Made by a program: the position numbers and the translations under genes. 64,000 bases of DNA from Pelagimonas sp. Its GTDB lineage: Bacteria; Pseudomonadota; Alphaproteobacteria; Rhodobacterales; Rhodobacteraceae. Each line of letters starts with the position of its first letter. Position 1 is the stretch's first letter. The stretch lies in assembly GCA_025210455.1 (NCBI GenBank), contig JAOARQ010000050.1, positions 98,271 through 162,270 on the forward strand, in the 5' to 3' direction. Positions 1 through 7,964 of this stretch are shown here, in pieces. The notes under the pieces are model-generated. The model did no database searches, was not told the origin of the DNA, and worked only from the letters and a program-made list of their open reading frames with translations.

Positions 1-1033
1 GTCGGTTGATTTCCGATAGCGCGGCCAATGCGGCGGCTGCCCCAACCGGGTGGCCCGAGTAAGTGTACCCCTGATCAACCGATCCTTTGCCGGTGGTGTC
101 GCTTTCAAAAACCTCTGCGACGGCGCCGGAGATCATCGCCGCGCCAAAGGGGAAGAACCCATTGGTGATGGCTTTGGCGGTGGTCATGATATCGGGCTGA
201 ACCCCCCAATGCCGCGCGCCGCTTTCGCTGCCGGTGCGGCCAAAGGCGGTGATGATTTCATCTGAGATCAGCAGCACACCATGTTTCGAACAGACGTCAC
301 GCACCATGGGCATAAAGCTTTTGTGTGGGGGGATCACGCCGCCCGCGCCCAGCACGGGCTCCATGATAAAGGCCGCGACGGTGTCGGCCCCCTGAAAGGC
401 GATTTCTGCTTCCAGTGCTTTGACACAAAGCTGCGCCAGCCGTTCCGGATCGGTTTCGTCAAAGGGGTTGCGATAGGTCCAGGGCGCGGGAATGTGGAAA
501 CAGCCGGGCATCATCGGTTCATAAGCGGCGCGGAATTTCTGATTGCCATTCACCGAGGCGGCCGCGAAATGCGTGCCGTGATAGCCCTGCTTAAGGCTGA
601 TGAACTTGGTGCGGCCCGGTTCCCCGCGCAGCTTGTGATATTGCCGCGCCAGTTTCAGCGCGATTTCAACCGAATCTGATCCGCCCGAGGTATAAAAGGC
701 GCGGGTTAGCCCATCGGGGGCAAAGAACTGCGCCAGCTCATAGGACAGTTCAATGGCCTTGTCGTTGCTGGTGCCGCGAAACGTGGAATAATAGGGCAGG
801 GCGTTTAGCTGGTCAGCAATCGCCTGTTTCACCGGTTCGCAGGAATAGCCAAGATTCACATTCCAAAGACCGCCCACTGCGTCGATGGCCTTGTGTCCGT
901 CGACATCAACAATGCTGACACCTTCACCACCGGTCAGAATAGTGGGTGGGTTTTTCTGGCTGTCAGCGGGATGCGCCATGGGGTGCCAGAAAAAGCGGGC
1001 ATTGTTTTCTTTCAGAAAGTTGGAGTCTTTCAT
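1..1033 (-). CDS. Class III PLP-dependent aminotransferase (3' part cut by window edge)
   Basis: The frame opens with an ATG at 1033 and stays open to base 1, so about 344 residues are present and the C-terminus is missing. It reads as a fold-type I, class III aminotransferase of the omega-amino acid:pyruvate / taurine:pyruvate type. Visible hallmarks are an N-terminal Trp-His-Pro-Met segment, a Tyr-Thr-Ser-Gly-Gly-Ser-Asp phosphate-binding stretch, an Ile-Ser-Asp-Glu-Ile segment for the pyridine-ring aspartate, and an Ala-Lys-Ala-Ile-Thr-Asn-Gly stretch carrying the likely Schiff-base lysine. It would move an amino group from an amine or omega-amino acid to pyruvate or another keto acid in the cytoplasm. 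It lies just downstream of the IclR gene on the same strand (about 40 bp gap) and may be co-transcribed with it. The exact amine donor cannot be read from sequence. Confidence 0.85.
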   Translation of the reverse strand, partial: MKDSNFLKENNARFFWHPMAHPADSQKNPPTILTGGEGVSIVDVDGHKAIDAVGGLWNVNLGYSCEPVKQAIADQLNALPYYSTFRGTSNDKAIELSYELAQFFAPDGLTRAFYTSGGSDSVEIALKLARQYHKLRGEPGRTKFISLKQGYHGTHFAAASVNGNQKFRAAYEPMMPGCFHIPAPWTYRNPFDETDPERLAQLCVKALEAEIAFQGADTVAAFIMEPVLGAGGVIPPHKSFMPMVRDVCSKHGVLLISDEIITAFGRTGSESGARHWGVQPDIMTTAKAITNGFFPFGAAMISGAVAEVFESDTTGKGSVDQGYTYSGHPVGAAAALAALSEINR

Positions 1034-1074
1034 GATACGGTCTCCGGTGGGGTGCTCCAGCGCAGCGCTTTGGG

Positions 1075-1854
1075 CTATTCGTGGAACTCGGGTGGAAAAT
1101 TATCGGGTGACTGGCCGCCAAAACAGGCGGTAAGATCCTCTGAGAGCGCGCGCAGCGTGGTCAGAATTCTGGGCCGCAGCGTGTCAGTCGCGCGGCTTTC
1201 GGGCACGGCAATGGCGATGGTGCCAAGGGCGATCTGGTCAATGCCAAAAATCGGCGCGGCAAAGCCAAAGACACCTTCTTCGAAACTGCCGTTACTATTT
1301 GACCACCCCTGAGTTTTCACTTTGTCCACAAGGCTGCGCAGCTTGTCGGGGTCGACAACGGTTTCAGGGGTGAACTGTTCAAGCGGGGTGGATTCCAGAC
1401 GCTCCAGCAATCTGGACGGGCCAAAGGCCAGCATAGAAAGGCCCGAAGCCGTTGCATTGATGGGCATGACTTCGCTGGGGTCCAGGCTGACGCGCACGCT
1501 GTGTTTTGTGGTCTCAACCACGGCGGCGGTATTGATCACATCCCGTTCCAAAAGAGACAGGTGCAGACTTTCGCCAATGCTTTGCATCGCCAGCCGCATC
1601 CTGGCGCGTGCGCTTTCCAGCCCCGGATTTGCGATTTCACGCAGGGCAGCCAGCCGCAGGGCAGCGGGGCCAACCATATAAGATTTGGACTGTGGATTCT
1701 GTTCGATCAACCCGAATTCTTCGAGTGCTCGCAGGTGGCGCAGGGCGGTGGCCTTATTGATTCCGCTCAGCCGCGCGAATTCACTCAGGCCGATTTCGGG
1801 TCTGGATCCAGAAAAACAATCTAGCATTTTCAGCGCATTAAGGGCGGATCCCAT
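1075..1854 (-). CDS. IclR-family transcriptional regulator
   Basis: This 259-residue protein has the usual IclR layout. An N-terminal winged helix-turn-helix covers about residues 1-70, with a Gly-Ile-Asn-Lys-Ala-Thr-Ala-Leu-Arg recognition helix, and a C-terminal effector domain covers about 80-259. An upstream in-frame ATG at 1869 has no ribosome site, whereas the ATG at 1854 sits 9 bases after GGAG, so the shorter start is preferred. It is divergent from the tctCBA operon, and two palindromes lie in the gap of about 110 bp. By family precedent it binds a small carboxylate and controls the divergent transport/catabolic operon and itself. The ligand is unknown. Confidence 0.88.
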   Translation of the reverse strand: MGSALNALKMLDCFSGSRPEIGLSEFARLSGINKATALRHLRALEEFGLIEQNPQSKSYMVGPAALRLAALREIANPGLESARARMRLAMQSIGESLHLSLLERDVINTAAVVETTKHSVRVSLDPSEVMPINATASGLSMLAFGPSRLLERLESTPLEQFTPETVVDPDKLRSLVDKVKTQGWSNSNGSFEEGVFGFAAPIFGIDQIALGTIAIAVPESRATDTLRPRILTTLRALSEDLTACFGGQSPDNFPPEFHE

Positions 1855-1904
1855 GTGCGTGCTCTCCATTGATGACAGAAAACTTGACAGAATAAACTTA
1901 ACAA

Positions 1905-1922
1905 AGCAAGATATTTCTTGCT
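1905..1922. promoter_or_regulatory. Palindrome 1 in IclR/tctC divergent gap
   Basis: AGCAAGA (1905-1911) and TCTTGCT (1916-1922) form a perfect 7-base inverted repeat around a 4-base spacer. It sits between the IclR gene and tctC and may be an operator. This is an inference from position and symmetry only. Confidence 0.45.
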
Positions 1923-1927
1923 AACAC

Positions 1928-1944
1928 GGTTCATATATTGAACC
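1928..1944. promoter_or_regulatory. Palindrome 2 (GGTTCA-N5-TGAACC), likely IclR operator
   Basis: GGTTCA (1928-1933) and TGAACC (1939-1944) form a perfect 6-base inverted repeat about 20 bases before the tctC start and overlapping the likely leader. GGTTC/GAACC-type palindromes are common in IclR-family operators, so this is the better candidate of the two sites. Binding here could repress tctC by blocking initiation. Confidence 0.5.
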
Positions 1945-1962
1945 ACACACTGGGAGGTGTAA

Positions 1963-2892
1963 ATGAAGAAGTTTCTCGCTGCCGCTGTGATGGCGGTCTC
2001 TGCAACAGCAGCTCTGGCCGAATATCCTGAAAAGCCTGTGTCCTTTGTTGTTCCATGGCCTCCGGGTGATCTGGAAGACGTGCTGACCCGCCTGATCGCG
2101 GATGAATTTCAGGCCATGTATGGTGTGCCTGCGGCGGTCGTGAATAAGCCCGGCGGCGGCGGTGGCCCGTTCCCCGGCGCGGTTGAAGTGGCAACTGCCC
2201 CGGCTGATGGCTATACGGTTGGGTCTTTCGTGACTGATGTGCCGATTGGTGGCCCGCAGATCGGCATCCCTGAACTCAGCCCGAACCCCTTTGAGCCCAT
2301 CGGCATTTTCATGACCTATCCCTTTGTGATTGCTGCCAGCAAAGAGGCGCCTTTCCAAAGCTGGCAGGAACTGGCCGCGCATGGCAAAGACAACGATGTG
2401 GCGCTTGGCCACTTTGGGTCCTTCCTGCCCCCGACCCAGGTGACCTTTACCGCGGCGATCCAGTCGGGGTTCGATTTCGCCAGCGAAGCCGCCTTTGACG
2501 CGCTGGATTGCAACACGCTGGCGTCAGGCGATGTGGATGTGATCAACACCACGTTGCAGCTGATCCTGCCTTGCATGGATAAGGTCAATGTGCTGGCCTC
2601 GATCGGCAATGAACGTATCGGCCTTACCCCAGATGCGCCCACGGTGGCCGAAATGCACCCTGAGCTGAATCTGGCGCTGTGGAACGGTCTGTTTGTCCAC
2701 AAAGATGTGCCTGCGGATGCGCGTGAAAAGATCGCCGCCGCTGCGCAAAAAGCGCTTCAGTCTGACAAGGCGCAGAACCTGATCGGTGAAACCGGCGTGT
2801 TGATCTACTGGCAGAACGCAGAGGATGCGACTGCTCAGATCGAAGCAGACACCAAAACCGTTGGCAAGATCGCTGAGATCTTGGGCGAATAA
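1963..2892 (+). CDS. tctC: TTT-family periplasmic substrate-binding protein (TctC/Bug), system 1
   Basis: This 309-residue protein begins with a cleavable signal peptide (about residues 1-19, ending Ala-Leu-Ala). A Bug-type domain follows, opening with Tyr-Pro-Glu-Lys-Pro-Val and a Phe-Val-Val-Pro-Trp-Pro-Pro-Gly ligand-binding loop. In many family members that loop continues Gly-Gly-x-x-Asp; here it is Asp-Leu-Glu-Asp, which hints at an atypical ligand. It captures a carboxylate in the periplasm and delivers it to the TctA/TctB membrane pair encoded next. GGAGG precedes the ATG. It is divergent from the IclR gene and is followed by a strong hairpin. The ligand cannot be named. Confidence 0.9.
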   Translation: MKKFLAAAVMAVSATAALAEYPEKPVSFVVPWPPGDLEDVLTRLIADEFQAMYGVPAAVVNKPGGGGGPFPGAVEVATAPADGYTVGSFVTDVPIGGPQIGIPELSPNPFEPIGIFMTYPFVIAASKEAPFQSWQELAAHGKDNDVALGHFGSFLPPTQVTFTAAIQSGFDFASEAAFDALDCNTLASGDVDVINTTLQLILPCMDKVNVLASIGNERIGLTPDAPTVAEMHPELNLALWNGLFVHKDVPADAREKIAAAAQKALQSDKAQNLIGETGVLIYWQNAEDATAQIEADTKTVGKIAEILGE

Positions 2893-2901
2893 ATCCAGAT
2901 C

Positions 2902-2932
2902 GGGGCGCGGGACCGCAGGTTTTCCGCGCCCC
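2902..2932 (+). other. Intercistronic hairpin between tctC and tctB
   Basis: GGGGCGCGG (2902-2910) pairs perfectly with CCGCGCCCC (2924-2932) across a 13-base loop, with no long T run after it. Such hairpins behind binding-protein genes commonly protect the upstream message or partly stop transcription, giving more binding protein than permease. That role is inferred here. Confidence 0.55.
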
Positions 2933-2955
2933 TGTTCTAATCGGGGAGGACAGCC

Positions 2956-3492
2956 ATGATCGCCAAAACACTGCAGGATATGTTCAAACGATATCGCCGC
3001 CCGGGCGATGTGGTTTTTGCGGTCTTATTTCTGGCTTTTTCGGTTTTCCTTCTGTCGCAACTTGGGGAACAGACCAAGGTTGTGCGGCGCACCAAATGGT
3101 TTGCCCAGCCGGGGCTTTGGCCCACGATCGGGGTCTGGGGCATGGTGGTGTTCAGCTTTCTGCATTGGCTCAGCTCTGCGATGTCGGAACGGATCAGCGG
3201 CCGCTGGACCGAAGTCAGCGTCTGGGTGCGTTCCTTTGAATATGTTGCTTACTTTCTGATCTACGTTTTGCTGGTGCCACAGCTTGGATATCTGCCCTCA
3301 ACAATGCTGTTTGCGGTGTTCCTGACCTTGCGCGCGGGGTTTCGCGGATCGGGCGCGGTGGCGATTGCGGCGTTGTTTGGCTTTGCCGTCACCATTGTGT
3401 TTCGCGGGTTTTTGCAGGTCAAAATCCCGGCCGGCGCGCTTTACGATTATCTTCCCGATTTCATCCGCGCCTTTGCGCTGACCTATCTGTAA
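2956..3492 (+). CDS. tctB: TTT small membrane subunit TctB, system 1
   Basis: This 178-residue protein has about four hydrophobic helices: near residues 15-35, 50-75, 95-115 and a long C-terminal stretch around 120-155. Size, topology and its place between tctC and tctA fit TctB, the small, poorly conserved membrane subunit of the tripartite tricarboxylate transporter. GGGAGG lies 7 bases before the ATG. Homology alone is weak for this subunit, so the call leans on context. Confidence 0.82.
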   Translation: MIAKTLQDMFKRYRRPGDVVFAVLFLAFSVFLLSQLGEQTKVVRRTKWFAQPGLWPTIGVWGMVVFSFLHWLSSAMSERISGRWTEVSVWVRSFEYVAYFLIYVLLVPQLGYLPSTMLFAVFLTLRAGFRGSGAVAIAALFGFAVTIVFRGFLQVKIPAGALYDYLPDFIRAFALTYL

Positions 3493-3501
3493 GAGGCTGT
3501 T

Positions 3502-5034
3502 ATGGAAACGCTTTTGTCCGGAATTTCCATTCTGCTGCAATGGCAGGTGATCGTTGCGCTGATCATCGGTTCGGTGGGCGGGGTTATTATCGGGGCGCTG
3601 CCCGGAGTTGGAGCGGCGGTGGCAATTGCCATCTTGCTGCCAGCGACCTTTTCGTTTGATCCCATCGTGGGGCTGACGCTGCTGCTGGGGATTTACGGAT
3701 CGTCGATGTATGGCGGCGCTATTCCGGCGATTTTGATCAATACACCGGGCACTGCCGTGAATGCCCTGACAACCTATGACGGCTATCCCATGACCAAGCG
3801 CGGGCAGGGCCATCGCGCGCTGTCGCTGGCCTATTCGGCCTCGTTCTTTGGTGGGATTTTCGCCATTATCTGCCTGATGGTGCTTTCACCGGTGCTGGCG
3901 CTGGTGGCGCCACACTTTGGCAGCCGCGAAATTTTCCTGGCTGCTTTGCTGGGCATTGTTCTGGTGGTCTTGGCGCATCGCGGACAGATTTTTGCTGCTG
4001 GAATGCTGGCCGCCTTTGGGATTTTCCTCAACACTGTGGGGCTTGAACCGGTCAAATACACCCGCCGCTTTACCTTTGATCAAAGCTGGCTTGCGTCTGG
4101 CATTGATCTGATTGTGGTGGTGCTGGGGCTTTTTGCCATCAGTCAGGCGTTTTTGCTGCTGCTGGAAAAAAACCACGCGCCCGAAGATACCCATGTAAAC
4201 GGCAATATGTTTGCCGGCCTCAAAGAACTGCTGGGCCTGAAACGCATTGCGACGGTTTCTTCTAGTATTGGGGTCTTTATGGGGATGGTGCCGGGCACGG
4301 GTGAATTCACATCGCAGTTTTTATCTTACACCTATGCACAGAAAACCTCGAAAGAGCCCGAGAAATTCGGTGATGGTTCACCCGAAGGGCTGGTGGCCTC
4401 TGAGGCGGCGAACAATGCGGTGCCCGGTGCGGCGATGATCCCGCTGCTGGCGCTGGGGATCCCCGGCGAAGCCCTGACGGCGATGATGCTTTCGGTCTTT
4501 TATGTGCACAATGTGATCCCCGGCCCGCAGCTGTTCGAAAACCAGATGGATTTCGTGATGGCGCTATATATGGCGCTGATCCTGCTGAATGTGATCGTGC
4601 TGGTTTTCCTACTGTTTTCGACCAATCTGCTGCTGAAGATCATCCAGATCCCAACCCGTTTTCTGGGGGTGATGATCCTTATTCTGGCCTTTGTCGGGGT
4701 TTATAGCCTGCGCAATTCGATCACGGATTGTGCGATTGCGGCAGGTTTTGGTGTCTTTGGTCTGATCCTTAAGCGGCTGGATCTGCCGATTGTGCCAATC
4801 ATTCTGGGCATGGTGCTGGGGGGCATCATGGAAACCAAACTGCGCAGCGCAATGGCGCGGGTGAAAACACCGCTTGATTTCATCGACCGCCCGATCGCGG
4901 CCATCCTGTTTGGGATGATTGTTCTGGTGCTGATCCTGCACTTCCGCACGCTTTACTATGAATTCAAAAACAAACTGAAACCGGAACCAAATCTGCCCCC
5001 AGTGGATTCCGACCATCCGAACCAGCAAGGATAA
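3502..5034 (+). CDS. tctA: TTT large permease subunit TctA, system 1
   Basis: This 510-residue integral membrane protein has about 10-12 transmembrane segments. It carries the family hallmark Gly-Ala-Leu-Pro-Gly-Val-Gly near residue 35 and a related repeat, Gly-Met-Val-Pro-Gly-Thr-Gly, near residue 255, reflecting the internal duplication known in TctA. It is the transport channel of a cation-coupled carboxylate importer working with TctB and TctC. It begins 9 bases after tctB and ends 6 bases before the aldehyde dehydrogenase start, so transport and the first oxidation step are probably made from one transcript. Confidence 0.92.
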   Translation: METLLSGISILLQWQVIVALIIGSVGGVIIGALPGVGAAVAIAILLPATFSFDPIVGLTLLLGIYGSSMYGGAIPAILINTPGTAVNALTTYDGYPMTKRGQGHRALSLAYSASFFGGIFAIICLMVLSPVLALVAPHFGSREIFLAALLGIVLVVLAHRGQIFAAGMLAAFGIFLNTVGLEPVKYTRRFTFDQSWLASGIDLIVVVLGLFAISQAFLLLLEKNHAPEDTHVNGNMFAGLKELLGLKRIATVSSSIGVFMGMVPGTGEFTSQFLSYTYAQKTSKEPEKFGDGSPEGLVASEAANNAVPGAAMIPLLALGIPGEALTAMMLSVFYVHNVIPGPQLFENQMDFVMALYMALILLNVIVLVFLLFSTNLLLKIIQIPTRFLGVMILILAFVGVYSLRNSITDCAIAAGFGVFGLILKRLDLPIVPIILGMVLGGIMETKLRSAMARVKTPLDFIDRPIAAILFGMIVLVLILHFRTLYYEFKNKLKPEPNLPPVDSDHPNQQG

Positions 5035-5040
5035 GACCCC

Positions 5041-6525
5041 ATGGATCAAACTGCCATTGACGCGCTGCGCAGCCAATCTGTTCCGGCCCGCTCACATCTG
5101 ATCGACGGGCGCAGTCAGGCCGCAAGCACCGGGGCGCAGCTGGATGTGATTTCACCGATTGACGGGCAGGTTCTGACCCAGATCGCTGAAGGCACACCTG
5201 ACGACATGGAGCGCGCCATTGCTTCGGCCCGAACGGCTTTTGAGGATGGGCGCTGGTCTCGTCAGGCCCCGGCGGCGCGTAAAAAGGTGCTGATCAAACT
5301 GGCCGAGCTGATTGAAAAACACGCGCTAGAGCTGGCGGTTCTGGGCGTGCGCGACAACGGCACAGAAATCGGTATGGCGATGAAGGCGGAACCCATGTCC
5401 GCTGCAGGCACCTTTCGCTATTACGGCGAGGCCATTGATAAGATCTATGGCCAGATCGCGCCCACAGCGGAAAACGTTTTGGGGCTGGTACATCACGCGC
5501 CGGTAGGTGTGGTGGGGGCGATTGTGCCCTGGAACATGCCAATGATGATTGGTGCATGGAAGATCGCCCCGGCGCTGGCAGCTGGCAACTCGGTGGTGCT
5601 GAAACCCGCTGAATCGGCTTCGCTGAGCCTGCTGCGCATGGCTGAGCTGGCGCTTGAGGCCGGGGTGCCAGAAGGGGTGCTGAACGTGGTGACCGGCAAG
5701 GGTAGCGTCGTGGGTGAAACGCTTGCGCTGTCGATGGATGTGGACATCATGGTTTTCACCGGGTCAGGTGCCACCGGGCGGCGCCTTCTGGAATATTCTG
5801 CGCGCTCAAATCTGAAACGCTGCTATCTGGAGCTGGGTGGCAAATCCCCCAATGTCGTATTTAACGATGCTGCGGATCTGGCGCAGGCGGCCAAGGTTTC
5901 GGCGGCGGGGATCTTCCGGAATTCGGGGCAGATCTGTGTCGCGGGATCGCGGCTGCTGGTGCAGGAAGACATTCATGATGACTTTGTCGCTGAGATCGTC
6001 AAACAGGCCAAAGCTTTCCGCGTGGGGGACCCGCTGGATCTGAGCACGCAGATCGGCGCGGTGCATTCACAGGCCGAGCTGGACAGCAATCTCGATTTCG
6101 TTTCCCAAGCCGAGGCGGACGGGGCTGAGCGCCGTACCGGCGGCACCCGCATTCTGGCGGACACCGGGGGATACTATATGGCACCCACTGTCATGACAGG
6201 TGTGAAACCCACCGATAACCTGTTTCGCAACGAAGTCTTTGGCCCGGTTCTGGCCGTCACCCCTTTCAAGACCGAAGAAGAGGCGCTGCGTCTTGCCAAT
6301 GACAGTGTCTATGGGTTGGCTGCCGGTGTCTGGACATCCAACCTGAGCCGCGCCCACCGTATGGTCGCAGGGATCCGCGCGGGGGTGGTGCATGTGAACA
6401 CCTATGGCGGTGCGGATGGCACCGTGCCTTTGGGGGGCGTGAAACAATCGGGCAATGGTCATGACAAATCGCTGCATGCGATGGAGAAATATTTCGATCT
6501 GAAAACAGCCTGGATCCAGCTGTAA
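5041..6525 (+). CDS. NAD(P)-dependent aldehyde dehydrogenase
   Basis: This 494-residue protein matches the standard ALDH length. The cofactor-binding stretch Pro-Trp-Asn-Met-Pro lies near residue 163. The general base is Glu264 in Glu-Leu-Gly-Gly-Lys-Ser, and the nucleophile is Cys299 in Gly-Gln-Ile-Cys. It oxidises an aldehyde to an acid in the cytoplasm. Its place 6 bases after tctA suggests it acts on the imported compound or a derivative of it. Substrate specificity within the ALDH superfamily cannot be assigned from the visible motifs. Confidence 0.9.
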   Translation: MDQTAIDALRSQSVPARSHLIDGRSQAASTGAQLDVISPIDGQVLTQIAEGTPDDMERAIASARTAFEDGRWSRQAPAARKKVLIKLAELIEKHALELAVLGVRDNGTEIGMAMKAEPMSAAGTFRYYGEAIDKIYGQIAPTAENVLGLVHHAPVGVVGAIVPWNMPMMIGAWKIAPALAAGNSVVLKPAESASLSLLRMAELALEAGVPEGVLNVVTGKGSVVGETLALSMDVDIMVFTGSGATGRRLLEYSARSNLKRCYLELGGKSPNVVFNDAADLAQAAKVSAAGIFRNSGQICVAGSRLLVQEDIHDDFVAEIVKQAKAFRVGDPLDLSTQIGAVHSQAELDSNLDFVSQAEADGAERRTGGTRILADTGGYYMAPTVMTGVKPTDNLFRNEVFGPVLAVTPFKTEEEALRLANDSVYGLAAGVWTSNLSRAHRMVAGIRAGVVHVNTYGGADGTVPLGGVKQSGNGHDKSLHAMEKYFDLKTAWIQL

Positions 6526-6551
6526 GACGATCACAAGGGAGGAGAGAAACC

Positions 6552-7784
6552 GTGGGCGACAAGAGAATTTTGCTGATCGGCACCTATGACACCAAAGACC
6601 CGGAAATGCGCTATATCGAAGAGCGTATTCTAGCGCAGGGCGGCGAGGTGCTGACCATGGATGTTTCCGTTTTGGGGAATCCCGCGCAGCCCACGGATAT
6701 TTCGAAACATGATGTGGCTGCCGCCGGTGGGATGACCATCGAACAGGTCATCGCGCAGGGCGATGAAAACAAAGCCTTCCGGGTGATGTCGCGCGGGGCT
6801 GCCAAAGTGGTGGCGCAGGCCTATGCTGAGGGGCGCTTTGACGCCATGCTGGCCACGGGTGGCACGATGGGCACGGATCTGGCGCTGGACTGTGCGCAGG
6901 CCCTGCCGATGGGTGTGCCCAAATACATCGTATCGACCGTCAGCTTTTCCCCTCTGATACCGCCACACCGGCTGGCCCCTGATATTCAGATGATCCTTTG
7001 GGCCGGGGGGCTGTACGGGATGAATTCGGTCTGCCGCTCATCGCTGAGCCAAGCCGCCGGTGCGGTTCTTGGGGCGGCCCGCGCGGTTGAGGCCCCCAGG
7101 AGGGATCGACCAATGATTGGCATGACCTCGCTTGGATCTTCTTGTCTGCGCTATATGAAAACCCTGAAACCTGCGCTGGAAGATCGCGGCTTTGAGGTGG
7201 CAGTGTTCCATTCCACGGGCATGGGCGGCATGGCCTTTGAAAAGCTGGCCAGTGAGGGCGCATTCTGCTGTGTCATGGATTTCTGCATGCAGGAGTTCGC
7301 CAATATGCTTGCCGGGTCGCTGGTCTCTTCGGGCGAAGATCGTCTGACCAATGCGGGCCGGGCTGGGGTGCCGCAAATGGTGGCCCCCGGCGCACTGGAT
7401 CTGCTGGATTTCGCGGGCTGGCAGGACATCCCCGCTACCTATGCGGACCGCCCGTTTCACGAACATAATCGCCTGATCAAAAGCGCAGTGTTCAATGCCG
7501 AAGAGCGCCGCAATGGCATCGCTGAAATGGCCAAGCGCCTGCAAGAGGCCACCGGCCCCACGCATTTCTTCCTGCCCACTGGCGGCATTGAAGAATGGGA
7601 CCGCCCAGGGCAAGAGGCGCATGATGCCGAAGCCCTCGCAGCCACTGTCGCCGCCGCGCGTGAAATCATTCCGACCGTCACACAAATGACCGAGGTTGAC
7701 GCGCATATCAACGATGCTGCCTTCTGCGAGGCGGTGTTGCAGCTGTTCGATCACTGGGTCGCAGAAGGCATCGTTAAAACATAG
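6552..7784 (+). CDS. Tm-1-like / UPF0261 family protein
   Basis: This 410-residue protein starts at GTG, set 7 bases after a strong GGAGGAGAG ribosome site. The N-terminal half begins Leu-Ile-Gly-Thr-Tyr-Asp-Thr-Lys and matches the Tm-1-like ATP-binding fold. The C-terminal half has Gly-Met-Thr-Ser-Leu-Gly and ends in a helical tail. The family is named after a tomato virus-resistance protein; in bacteria it sits in catabolic operons and its reaction is poorly known. It is often paired with a separate TIM-barrel partner, which is absent here. A terminator-like hairpin follows, so it probably closes the first operon. The biochemical role remains open. Confidence 0.85.
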   Translation: MGDKRILLIGTYDTKDPEMRYIEERILAQGGEVLTMDVSVLGNPAQPTDISKHDVAAAGGMTIEQVIAQGDENKAFRVMSRGAAKVVAQAYAEGRFDAMLATGGTMGTDLALDCAQALPMGVPKYIVSTVSFSPLIPPHRLAPDIQMILWAGGLYGMNSVCRSSLSQAAGAVLGAARAVEAPRRDRPMIGMTSLGSSCLRYMKTLKPALEDRGFEVAVFHSTGMGGMAFEKLASEGAFCCVMDFCMQEFANMLAGSLVSSGEDRLTNAGRAGVPQMVAPGALDLLDFAGWQDIPATYADRPFHEHNRLIKSAVFNAEERRNGIAEMAKRLQEATGPTHFFLPTGGIEEWDRPGQEAHDAEALAATVAAAREIIPTVTQMTEVDAHINDAAFCEAVLQLFDHWVAEGIVKT

Positions 7785-7798
7785 GGCCGTTCCCGATA

Positions 7799-7830
7799 CC
7801 AAAGGCACCAGATCACTGCGCTGCCTTTGG
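7799..7830 (+). terminator. Terminator-like hairpin after the Tm-1-like gene
   Basis: CCAAAGGCA (7799-7807) pairs with TGCCTTTGG (7822-7830) across a 14-base loop, followed by CTATTTT. The stem is perfect but the T run is short. It lies 15 bases after the stop codon, where an intrinsic terminator for the first operon would be expected. Confidence 0.6.
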
Positions 7831-7964
7831 CTATTTTCCATAATTTTTTCCGATGAGTATGAGCATTAAATAATATTTTCCGAGAGCATCCTGCTTTCTT
7901 AAACTCGCATCCAACTGAATTTCGCCAGTCAGAGAGACTGCTGGTCAGATGTGAGGATGCTGAT

